Positions 1 to 5,655 of a stretch of 7,471 nt of DNA are shown piece by piece. The position numbers were made by a program, and so were the translations under genes. Source of the DNA: Sphingomonadales bacterium UBA6174 (GTDB taxonomy: Bacteria > Pseudomonadota > Alphaproteobacteria > Sphingomonadales > Sphingomonadaceae); NCBI GenBank assembly GCA_002422945.1, contig DITW01000080.1, forward strand, positions 1 to 7,471, read 5' to 3'. Position 1 is the first letter of the stretch. Each line of letters opens with the position of its first letter. The notes beneath the pieces were generated by a model. The model was not told the DNA's origin. It made no database searches and saw only the letters and a program-made list of their open reading frames with translations.

Positions 1-1347
1 ACCACTCAGTGGGGGCCGGTCAATGTCACTAACTGAGACTGCGCAGGGGCTTGTCTTAAGCTCGAAATATTCAGTTTCTTGGATGGCATGGTCTAGAATG
101 GCGAGATCGCGGTGCTCGCATCGCTTGAGCACTGTGACGTTAGCCCGGTTAGAGGGCTTGGTAGGGTGGTAGACTATGAAGTCGCTGACGCCTTTCACAC
201 AGTGGGCTGCCGTGACCAGGCCGACACCCTTGAGAAAAAAGGCTGAACCCTGTTCGCCGCTGTTGGCAGAATGCTCGACGATCCAAACGGACCGTTCTCG
301 GCGCTCCTCCACTGTGGGGGCCAGTTTAATAAGCGGTTGGCCAAAACTCTTGTTGTAGCGGAGTGCCAATGCACGGACTACCGGATCGGTTAGGCCCTTC
401 AAATGGGTGATATAGGAGATTTTGCCGCGGAGGTGGGCCGCGAAGCTGCCCTTGCCACCGGCCGATACATATTTTGCCTCGGCATCGGTCAGGCCTAGTG
501 TATCTATCGAATGGAGCATTGCACGAATATGGCGAACATAGCGCCGATCGACATTGAGGCCAGCGTTGATTTTGATGCCGGTGACAATGCGCCGGGAGTT
601 GCGATCTGCATAATGTGACTTGTCAGGATTGATCGTGAAGCCATTGGACTGGAAGCTCTCACGAAGTCGCGGTGCAAGCAATTCGGGCGAGAAACGGCCC
701 ACGGAAGGGAGAGCCCCCTCGAAGAGCGGCGCCGGCGGCTGGTAACTAGAGAAGGTGATGTCATCGGCATAGCGCGTGTAGATGGCACGCGCGCCTTTCG
801 CGATCCGCAGTAACTCAGTGTCGAGGCGGTAACAGATCATGTTGGAGAGAACGGGACTGGTGGGTGCTCCCTGCGGGAGTGCGCTATTGAAGCAGCAAAT
901 GCGTGCGACGATCTCGGCGACACGCGTATCGAGCTGTAGCGAGGTCAGCAGGCCGCGGACTCGGTTTTCAGTGATCGTCGGGAAGAAATCTTGAAGGTCG
1001 AGATTGACGACGAAGCGTCGCGAGCCATGCGCCTCGGCATTGGTTTTTACTGATCGCGTTGGCACGAAGCCATGAACCGGATTGCGGACACGGTAGAGCC
1101 GGTCGAGTAGCGGGGCGAGCTTTCTTTGTAGGAACTTCAAGCGTCGATCTGGCGCTGTGATTATACGAACCTTTCCCATGCCCTTGGCGATCGAGAATTG
1201 ATGGTACATCCGGCCACGATACCACCAGATCTTCTTGAGTTCCTGCTGGCTGAGGCCGAGATGAGCGCGCAATGTAGGTTCGTCGGTGAGTTCCGGTGGA
1301 ATCTGGATGGGTATTAACTTGCCGAACATCCTTGCAACCGATGACAC
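1..1347 (-). CDS. Retron-type reverse transcriptase fused to a trypsin-like serine protease domain (C-terminus cut by window edge)
   Basis: The reading frame is open for 449 codons from GTG 1347 and continues past base 1, so the stop is not seen. The RT part carries NAxxH (residues 103-107, retron region X), motif A NLDLQDFF (catalytic Asp117), motif B LPQGAPTSPVLSN (157-169), motif C YADD (193-196) and VTG (255-257, retron region Y). A typical thumb segment, GKISYITHLKG, follows at about 308-318. From about residue 353 a second domain begins: GSAFF then GLVTAAHC gives the trypsin-fold histidine (His382), and HRDLAIL gives the likely Asp (414). The GxSGG serine motif would lie off the window. 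Start choice: AGGGAG at 1353-1358 sits five bases before GTG 1347, whereas ATG 1329 has only an AAGG touching it. Retron RTs reverse-transcribe part of an adjacent ncRNA into msDNA and usually work with an effector in phage defence; here the effector appears to be the fused protease (inference). From memory, classifications include a trypsin-fused retron type (I believe type XI, unverified). Confidence 0.9.
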   Translation of the reverse strand, partial: MSSVARMFGKLIPIQIPPELTDEPTLRAHLGLSQQELKKIWWYRGRMYHQFSIAKGMGKVRIITAPDRRLKFLQRKLAPLLDRLYRVRNPVHGFVPTRSVKTNAEAHGSRRFVVNLDLQDFFPTITENRVRGLLTSLQLDTRVAEIVARICCFNSALPQGAPTSPVLSNMICYRLDTELLRIAKGARAIYTRYADDITFSSYQPPAPLFEGALPSVGRFSPELLAPRLRESFQSNGFTINPDKSHYADRNSRRIVTGIKINAGLNVDRRYVRHIRAMLHSIDTLGLTDAEAKYVSAGGKGSFAAHLRGKISYITHLKGLTDPVVRALALRYNKSFGQPLIKLAPTVEERRERSVWIVEHSANSGEQGSAFFLKGVGLVTAAHCVKGVSDFIVYHPTKPSNRANVTVLKRCEHRDLAILDHAIQETEYFELKTSPCAVSVSDIDRPPLSG

Positions 1348-1349
1348 GA

Positions 1350-1457
1350 GGTCTCCCTTCCAATCACGCCAGTCGCCCAGTGTCGAGCGGCGTGCTCGAT
1401 TTGTCCAGACATTCGCTCTTAGGCCGCAGTTGCACAGCCCGTATGCGAAGGGAGACC
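1350..1457 (-). ncRNA. Candidate retron ncRNA (msr-msd) bounded by a perfect 11-bp a1/a2-like inverted repeat
   Basis: Read on the minus strand, GGTCTCCCTTC (1457-1447) is exactly complementary to GAAGGGAGACC (1360-1350), enclosing 86 nt and ending two bases before the RT start codon. Inside are a G/C-rich hairpin at 1439-1422 (GGCUGUG pairing with UGCGGCC, some G-U) and a 6-bp perfect hairpin TCGAGC-ACGCC-GCTCGA at 1399-1383. An alternative 6-bp stem, CACGCC (1394-1389) with GGCGTG (1370-1365), lies next to the inner end of the a2 arm. Known retron ncRNAs sit just 5' of the RT, begin and end with complementary a1/a2 arms, and hold short msr hairpins followed by an msd stem. This matches in position and layout but is shorter than most described examples, so the true 5' end could be further upstream. 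The branching G and the msd borders cannot be fixed by eye. Confidence 0.5.
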
Positions 1458-1669
1458 CCGCTGGGGCTTCTACTATCAGTATTAGTCACCCTGATCTAGT
1501 CAAAGTCTTACACCTGGGGCGCTGAGTGCGAAAGAGAAATGGGCGTGATGTGTTAAGGAAAGGCAATAGCGAAGAGATTCATAGAGATTTGATGCCCTGC
1601 TCGGCGAACGTGCCTCCCTATGAGGCCGACGAGATCTGATGCGGTATTCAGTCAACTTGAAGCGATGGA

Positions 1670-1724
1670 AGCTTTCAGGATGCTGGAACGTATATTTCCC
1701 GATCAATTTGGGATGGTGAAAGCT
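1670..1724. repeat. 8-bp perfect inverted repeat, AGCTTTCA / TGAAAGCT
   Basis: The arms are 1670-1677 and 1717-1724, separated by 39 bases. The spacer itself contains a TCCC/GGGA pair (1697-1700 and 1710-1713) that could form a smaller inner stem. No T-run follows on either side, so it is not a standard terminator. It could be a structured leader of a longer retron transcript, a protein-binding site, or a chance match. Confidence 0.4.
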
Positions 1725-1821
1725 CGCGGCGGGCACCTAAATACTGTCAATAACGCCCTTGAGTGGGGGTGGGTGTTGCGGGAAGGTTCGTGAGGAGTTT
1801 GGGCGCGACCATTTTTTTGGC

Positions 1822-1843
1822 CTGATGCCTATCTGATGCCTAT
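1822..1843. repeat. Perfect tandem duplication of the 11-mer CTGATGCCTAT
   Basis: Two adjacent identical copies lie at 1822-1832 and 1833-1843, and a third CTGATG core follows at 1847-1852. They sit 57-78 bases from the 3' end of the tRNA-Thr gene. Short direct repeats beside a tRNA 3' end are often integrase arm-type or excisionase sites. That role is inferred from position only. Confidence 0.6.
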
Positions 1844-1899
1844 ATACTGATGTTAGTTTAGATGTGGGTCTGGACGTGCGCGCAAGTGATTGAAAATAA

Positions 1900-1975
<76 letters not shown>

Positions 1976-1979
1976 CCTG

Positions 1980-1998
1980 TGTCGGGCATGTCCCGACA
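1980..1998. other. Hairpin in the 5' leader of the tRNA-Thr transcript
   Basis: TGTCGGG (1980-1986) pairs perfectly with CCCGACA (1992-1998) around a 5-nt loop, four bases upstream of the mature tRNA 5' end. It would lie in the precursor removed by RNase P if transcription starts above it. It could also be a protein-binding palindrome. No clear tRNA promoter was identified in 1999-2041. Confidence 0.4.
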
Positions 1999-2041
1999 GG
2001 ATTGCCGCCTATTGGGGCAAGCTTGTGCGAATCTCAAGCCA

Positions 2042-2073
2042 AAAAGGGCGGGACATTGCTGGCCCGCCCTTTT
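2042..2073 (-). terminator. Rho-independent terminator of the MscS-related gene
   Basis: An 11-bp perfect stem (AAAAGGGCGGG at 2042-2052, CCCGCCCTTTT at 2063-2073) encloses a 10-nt loop. It lies 30 bases after the stop codon at 2103. On the minus strand the stem is followed by a T-run. A/T tracts on both sides mean it could work in both directions. It would separate the membrane-protein transcript from the tRNA-Thr gene. Confidence 0.85.
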
Positions 2074-2102
2074 CTTGCCTGTGTGATGTTGCCCAAGGGG
2101 CG

Positions 2103-3293
2103 TTATTTATGGTCTTCAAGCCATTTCGCGAGGACCTTGGCGGCGGCTTCGCGGCCGCCGATGCCGAAGGCCAAGGCGCAGGCGATGGAGACTGAGCCGA
2201 GAATCAGGCCAAAGGCGAGATTGACGATTTCATTCGCCAGCCCCATGAAGCGCAGGCCCATCGCCACCGCAAGCGCGATGATCGCATAACGCAGGATCGC
2301 CACTGCCATGCTGTCATGGCCAGATGAATTGGCGACAAGACCCGCGACGATATTGGCCAGCACCGCGCCCACGGCGATGATCGCGCTGCCGAACAATACC
2401 CGCCCGCCAAGATCTGTGATCTGGACGAGGATGATCGTGAGTTCGTCGAAATTGAGCATTTGCGTCGCTTCGATTGCGGCAAAGATCATGATTGCGGTCA
2501 GAGCCAGCTTGCCGACCACCGCCGATGGCGTGGTGGTAGATGGGACGACATTCAGCGATTGCAGCGCCTGATCAAAGCCGAGCGACGGCAGGATCGTGGT
2601 GGTCAGGTTCGATACCCAGCGGCCAATGAAATAGGCAATCGCGAGGAGCACCGCTGCCGCAATCAGGCGGGGTATGGCATTGGAGACGGTCGTCAGCACG
2701 TTGACCGCCGGTTCAGTGATCGAGGAGATGCCAAGGGTTTGCAGCGCGGCAATGCTGAACAGGATCATCACCACGGCGAACACCAATGTGCCGATCGTCT
2801 TGGTGATACCGCCAGCGCGGCGACCGTCATCGCCAGTGATCTGTTGCAATCCAGCCTTGGCGGCCCAGCCATCGAGATCTGCGGTGGCAAGCGTGGTTTC
2901 CGTGATCTGGCCCACAATGCGCGCGACCACATTACCGATGAAGAAGATCACGACGGCGCCCACGATCTGCGGCACAAAGGCGAAGGTCTGATCGACCAAT
3001 GTCTGCAACGGTGCAATCACCCGATTGAGGCCGAGCTGTTGCAGCACCGCGATCAGGCCGAGCAGCCAGATAAGCAACGAGATGATCTTGCCCAGCGACA
3101 AGCCAACGGATTCCCCCGAAGCGGATGTCCGACGCAACAGGGGAATGCCGTCGACCAGCTTGGCAAAGCCCCATTTGCAGGCGTTTGCCCCACCCCAGGT
3201 GACGATCAGGATGCCGAGGACGCTAAGCCCGACGACAGCCATGCGCTGGGCCTCGGCCCAGTCGATCAATGAAGTGGAATTGGTCAGGTCCAT
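2103..3293 (-). CDS. MscS-related multi-pass membrane protein with conserved TM-helix repeats (CmpX-like)
   Basis: The 396-residue protein is almost entirely hydrophobic helices, with segments near residues 18-35, 65-85, 104-126, 165-186, 207-228, 258-277, 298-320, 330-348 and 358-378. Three segments resemble one another (VPQIVGAVVIFFIGNVVARI, IPRLIAAAVLLAIAYFIG, GRVLFGSAIIAVGAVLANIV). This is the repeated 'conserved TM helix' found in mechanosensitive-channel-related proteins such as CmpX. The C-terminal FGIGGREAAAKVLAKWLED resembles the end of the MscS pore helix, but no MscS beta-domain follows. A role in inner-membrane tension or osmotic response is family knowledge, and channel activity is not shown. 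Start: ATG 3293 has GGGAG seven bases upstream; an in-frame TTG at 3311 has no better site. It is monocistronic, with its own terminator at 2042-2073. Confidence 0.85.
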   Translation of the reverse strand: MDLTNSTSLIDWAEAQRMAVVGLSVLGILIVTWGGANACKWGFAKLVDGIPLLRRTSASGESVGLSLGKIISLLIWLLGLIAVLQQLGLNRVIAPLQTLVDQTFAFVPQIVGAVVIFFIGNVVARIVGQITETTLATADLDGWAAKAGLQQITGDDGRRAGGITKTIGTLVFAVVMILFSIAALQTLGISSITEPAVNVLTTVSNAIPRLIAAAVLLAIAYFIGRWVSNLTTTILPSLGFDQALQSLNVVPSTTTPSAVVGKLALTAIMIFAAIEATQMLNFDELTIILVQITDLGGRVLFGSAIIAVGAVLANIVAGLVANSSGHDSMAVAILRYAIIALAVAMGLRFMGLANEIVNLAFGLILGSVSIACALAFGIGGREAAAKVLAKWLEDHK

Positions 3294-3314
3294 GGCTTCG
3301 CTCCCGCGCAATCT

Positions 3315-3342
3315 CGTATAAGATAACGGGAATCCTAGTCAG
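3315..3342 (-). promoter_or_regulatory. Possible promoter of the MscS-related gene
   Basis: On the minus strand, CTGACT (3342-3337) and TATACG (3320-3315) are separated by 16 bases. Each matches four of six sigma70 consensus positions. The element lies about 22 bases above ATG 3293 with a GGGAG ribosome site between. Alphaproteobacterial promoters are loosely conserved, so this is tentative. Confidence 0.3.
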
Positions 3343-3435
3343 GAACCTTGGCAATTGCGAGTTAAATCTTGAAAGGCCTTGGCGCATCCAGATCCCTAAA
3401 AAGGCGCTGGCTTGCGCCAAGCTGTCAGGTTTGAG

Positions 3436-3465
3436 CCTGTGAGGCTCGGGCCTGTCAGGCTCGGG
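3436..3465. repeat. 15-bp tandem duplication, 14 of 15 identical, at the 3' end of a DUF465 gene
   Basis: CCTGTGAGGCTCGGG (3436-3450) is followed directly by CCTGTCAGGCTCGGG (3451-3465). The second copy includes the stop codon and last codons of the minus-strand DUF465 gene. GAGCCT-GTG-AGGCTC (3434-3448) forms a perfect 6-bp hairpin just after that stop, without a T-run, so it may protect the 3' end or weakly terminate. It looks like local slippage duplication. Confidence 0.7.
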
Positions 3466-3610
3466 CGAGCTCTTCCTTGATGACGAGCTTTTCCTTTTTC
3501 CATCGCTGGATCTGGAGATCGTCGGGATTGGGTCGTTGCATTTCCCGGCTGATATTTTCTTGAAGCCGGTTATGTTTATTGAGCAGTGCGTGCGGACGTG
3601 ATTGCGCCAT
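3455..3610 (-). CDS. Small DUF465 (YdcH-like) protein
   Basis: This 51-residue charged, helical protein matches the DUF465 pattern: a first helix with KHNRLQENISREM (residues 12-24), a short PNPDD turn (28-31), then RWKKEKLVIKEEL (36-48). The LKKEKL-type second helix is the family hallmark. The fold is expected to be a two-helix coiled-coil hairpin in the cytosol, and the biochemical role of the family is not established. The start is ATG 3610 because AAAGGAG stands nine bases upstream; upstream in-frame codons to 3742 do not resemble the family. The TGA stop lies in a 15-bp tandem duplication. It is divergent from a second DUF465 gene at 3741. Confidence 0.85.
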   Translation of the reverse strand: MAQSRPHALLNKHNRLQENISREMQRPNPDDLQIQRWKKEKLVIKEELARA

Positions 3611-3740
3611 TGCGAGTCGCTCCTTTGCTATGCAAGTTGACAGCGGGTAGAGAGTGCATCGCATCTTTTGCCTTGGCAATCCGCTTCGCGGTGAATCGAA
3701 GGTAAACAGAGATCGGCTCCAAGCGTTTAGGGATGGCTTC
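3611..3740. promoter_or_regulatory. Divergent promoter region between two DUF465 genes
   Basis: This 130-bp region must carry the 5' signals of both flanking genes. A perfect TTGACA (3637-3642) reads toward the plus-strand gene, but the hexamer 17 bases downstream (CGCATC) is a poor -10, so the start site is uncertain. TTGCC-TT-GGCAA (3668-3679) is a possible operator half-site pair, and CCGC-TTC-GCGG (3681-3691) is a small hairpin. Ribosome sites lie at both ends (AAAGGAG on minus, AGGGA on plus). Confidence 0.4.
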
Positions 3741-3938
3741 ATGCAAGAATGCGAAATCGTGGAACGGCTGGAGAGCTTGCGGATCGAGCATCGCGATCTT
3801 GACGCAGCGATTGAGGTGATGTGCCTGACGGAATCCTTCGATCAGTTGCAATTGGCCCGGATGAAGAAGCGCAAATTGCGGCTGAAGGACGAAATTCTGC
3901 AAATCGAAAGCCAGTTGATCCCGGATATTATCGCCTGA
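3741..3938 (+). CDS. DUF465 (YdcH-like) protein
   Basis: The protein has 65 residues, the usual family length. It shows helix one with LESLRIEHRDLDAAIE (residues 10-25), a short link, then LQLARMKKRKLRLKDEI (36-52) and the C-terminal LIPDIIA common in alphaproteobacterial members. It probably forms a soluble antiparallel helical hairpin; function is unknown. ATG 3741 is chosen because AGGGA stands seven bases upstream and the N-terminus then fits the family. A longer frame opens at 3654 but adds unrelated residues. It is transcribed in the same direction as the rcdA-like gene 77 bases downstream, so the two may be co-transcribed. Confidence 0.87.
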   Translation: MQECEIVERLESLRIEHRDLDAAIEVMCLTESFDQLQLARMKKRKLRLKDEILQIESQLIPDIIA

Positions 3939-4015
3939 AAGGAGCGTGCTGATCGCTGGCCGTTTACCTTCTTGCATGGTTTCCAAAAAGTTTATGCCAT
4001 GGCAGTGATGATGGA

Positions 4016-4480
4016 ATGTTGAAGATTGAGCCCGTTTCCCAAATCGCCCCCCGCCTCGTGTCGTCGCTATACACCGAGGCGCTGTTGATGATGGACGAAT
4101 CACGCTCTTATTTCGAAGCGGAGCAACTGGCCGAACGCGATGCGCTTGGTCCGGTGGCGCGGGTGGCCTTTGCTTGCGAGTCGTTGCGGGTGACGACGCG
4201 GTTGATGCATGTTGTTGCGTGGTTGATGGCGCGGCGGATGCCAACACAGGCCCGATTGAGCGATGCCGGTGCATGCATGTCGCCTTTGCCCGTGATGAAC
4301 CCAAGCGAGGACACGCATCTGGCCTTGTTGCCGCCCATGGGTCAGCAGATCGTCCGCGCGAGCATGGACCTGTATGAACGGGTGCGTCGATTGGATGAGG
4401 AGGCGCAGGACGATGAATTGCCCCTGTCGCGCGTCAGCCAGGCCCGCAGCCTGATGCAGCGCTTGCAGCGGGTATATTGA
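4016..4480 (+). CDS. rcdA: RcdA-like DUF1465 protein (CtrA-degradation adaptor family)
   Basis: The 154-residue protein has the DUF1465 signature: RLVSSLYTEALLMMDESRSYFE (13-34) then GPVARVAFACESLRVTTRLMHVVAWLMARR (45-74). A variable proline-rich stretch follows, and then a third helix with IVRASMDLYERVRRLDEE (112-129). In Caulobacter, RcdA forms a helical-bundle dimer that, with CpdR, PopA and ClpXP, promotes cell-cycle-dependent degradation of the regulator CtrA. Whether this shorter sphingomonad-type member does the same is inferred. Only a weak ribosome site (ATGGA) precedes ATG 4016, and no better in-frame start is seen. ispG begins 45 bases after the stop on the same strand. Confidence 0.82.
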   Translation: MLKIEPVSQIAPRLVSSLYTEALLMMDESRSYFEAEQLAERDALGPVARVAFACESLRVTTRLMHVVAWLMARRMPTQARLSDAGACMSPLPVMNPSEDTHLALLPPMGQQIVRASMDLYERVRRLDEEAQDDELPLSRVSQARSLMQRLQRVY

Positions 4481-4525
4481 TGACTGTTTGACCGCAGGCG
4501 GGTTGCACAGGTAAAGCATCCCCCC

Positions 4526-5653
4526 ATGTCATCAATCCGTCCTTGGCGTGATATCGCCCGCCGCAAATCCCGTCAGATCATGGTCGGCAATGTGCCGGTG
4601 GGTGGCGACGCCCCGGTGTCGGTCCAGACCATGACCAATACACTCACCTCCGATCCGGTGGCGACGATCGATCAGATCCGCCGTTGCGAAGAGGCGGGGG
4701 TGGATATTATCCGCGTGTCCTGCCCGGATGAAGACTCGACCAAGGCGTTGAAACAGATCGTCCGCGCCGCCCGGGTGCCGATCGTGGCAGACATTCATTT
4801 CCATTATAAGCGTGCGTTGGAAGCGGCGGATGCGGGCGCGGCGTGTCTGCGGATCAACCCCGGTAATATCGGATCGAACGACCGGGTGCGCGAGGTGGTG
4901 CAGGCGGCCAAGGCCAATGGCTGCGCGATCCGTATCGGCGTGAACGCGGGGTCGTTGGAAAAGGATTTGCTGGAGAAATATGGCGAGCCTTGTCCGGAAG
5001 CCTTGGTCGAAAGCGCGCTCGATCATATCAAGCTGCTGCAAGACCATGACTTCCATGAATATAAGGTCGCGGTGAAGGCGTCGGATGTGTTCCTTGCGGT
5101 CGCGGCCTATCAGGGCTTGGCGGACGCGGTCGATTGCCCGTTGCACTTGGGGATCACCGAGGCGGGCGGGTTGATCGGCGGCACGGTGAAATCGGCGATT
5201 GGTATCGGCAATCTGTTATGGGCCGGGATTGGCGATACGATCCGGGTGTCGCTATCTGCCGAGCCGGAAGAAGAAGTGCGCGTCGGCTATGAAATCTTGA
5301 AAAGCCTTGGCATTCGCAGCCGTGGGGTCAGGGTGGTGAGCTGCCCCAGTTGCGCGCGTCAGGGCTTTGATGTGATCCGCACGGTGCAGGCGCTGGAAGA
5401 ACGGTTGCAGCATATTCACACGCCCTTGTCCTTGTCGGTGCTGGGCTGTGTCGTGAATGGCCCGGGCGAGGCGCGCGAGACCGATATCGGGGTGACCGGT
5501 GGCGGCAATGGCAAGCATATGGTCTATCTGTCGGGGGTGACCGATCATCATGTCCAAGACCCGGATCTGATCGAACATATCGTCAAATTGGTTGAGGCCA
5601 AGGCGGCGGCGATCGAGGCGGCGACCAGCGATGCCGGGAGCGCGGGGCATTGA
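4526..5653 (+). CDS. ispG: 4-hydroxy-3-methylbut-2-en-1-yl diphosphate synthase (IspG/GcpE)
   Basis: This 375-residue enzyme of the MEP isoprenoid pathway converts 2-C-methyl-D-erythritol 2,4-cyclodiphosphate to HMBPP using a [4Fe-4S] cluster. The N-terminal TIM-barrel part holds VPVGGDAPVSVQTMTNT (23-39), IIRVSCPD (61-68), VADIHFHYKRAL (87-98) and LRINPGNIG (108-116), and LGITEAGG (208-215) lies later in the barrel. The C-terminal cluster domain has all expected ligands: CPSC (Cys273, Cys276), GCVVNGPGEA (Cys308) and Glu315. Length is that of the short, two-domain bacterial form. The ribosome site before ATG 4526 is weak (AGGT about 14 bases away), but the N-terminus fits the family. It sits between rcdA and a transporter gene starting three bases after its stop, suggesting one transcript. 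Confidence 0.97.
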   Translation: MSSIRPWRDIARRKSRQIMVGNVPVGGDAPVSVQTMTNTLTSDPVATIDQIRRCEEAGVDIIRVSCPDEDSTKALKQIVRAARVPIVADIHFHYKRALEAADAGAACLRINPGNIGSNDRVREVVQAAKANGCAIRIGVNAGSLEKDLLEKYGEPCPEALVESALDHIKLLQDHDFHEYKVAVKASDVFLAVAAYQGLADAVDCPLHLGITEAGGLIGGTVKSAIGIGNLLWAGIGDTIRVSLSAEPEEEVRVGYEILKSLGIRSRGVRVVSCPSCARQGFDVIRTVQALEERLQHIHTPLSLSVLGCVVNGPGEARETDIGVTGGGNGKHMVYLSGVTDHHVQDPDLIEHIVKLVEAKAAAIEAATSDAGSAGH

Positions 5654-5655
5654 GC

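Larger units (their letters stand above)
1458..1899. other. Gene-free stretch between the retron and tRNA-Thr
   Basis: No convincing gene is seen on either strand. Near the retron, minus-strand TTGACT (1503-1498) could be a -35 element reading toward the ncRNA, but no good -10 stands 16-18 bases further on, so no promoter is called. The stretch holds a short GCCTC-CCTAT-GAGGC hairpin (1612-1626), an 8-bp inverted repeat (1670-1724) and an 11-bp tandem duplication (1822-1843). The plus-strand T7 run at 1812-1818 has no stem before it and is not a terminator. The segment lies on the 3' side of the tRNA gene, where integrated elements have their att and arm-site sequences. No integrase fragment was recognised. 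Confidence 0.6.

Noticed and set aside
504..788. Minus-strand frame of 94 codons
   Set aside because: Shifted reading of the YADD region of the RT gene; the true frame gives IYTRYADDITFS.
1..1347. Group II intron, DGR or CRISPR-associated RT as the identity of the left gene
   Set aside because: No maturase or HNH domain, no template/variable repeats and no CRISPR array nearby; NAxxH together with VTG is the retron signature.
968..1363. Minus-strand frame of 131 codons
   Set aside because: It lies in another frame of the RT-protease gene, whose motifs are in the frame ending at base 1; this one shows none.
1500..1736. Minus-strand open frame of 78 codons starting with GTG between the retron and the tRNA
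   Set aside because: No family resemblance, arginine/serine-rich out-of-frame look, no clear ribosome site before 1736, and it runs through the inverted repeat. Treated as chance.
1811..1818. T-run as a terminator
   Set aside because: No stable stem precedes it on the plus strand, and on the minus strand it is an A-run.
2460..3272. Plus-strand frame of 270 codons opposite the MscS-related gene
   Set aside because: Rich in Asp, His, Gln and Arg, as expected from the reverse complement of hydrophobic codons; no ribosome site or domain.
3576..4304. Minus-strand frame of 242 codons
   Set aside because: Runs antisense to the DUF465 and rcdA genes, with a low-complexity His/Arg/Ala composition; an artefact of high GC.
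4532..5146. Minus-strand frame of 204 codons opposite ispG
   Set aside because: Antisense shadow of a highly conserved enzyme gene, with no recognisable family.
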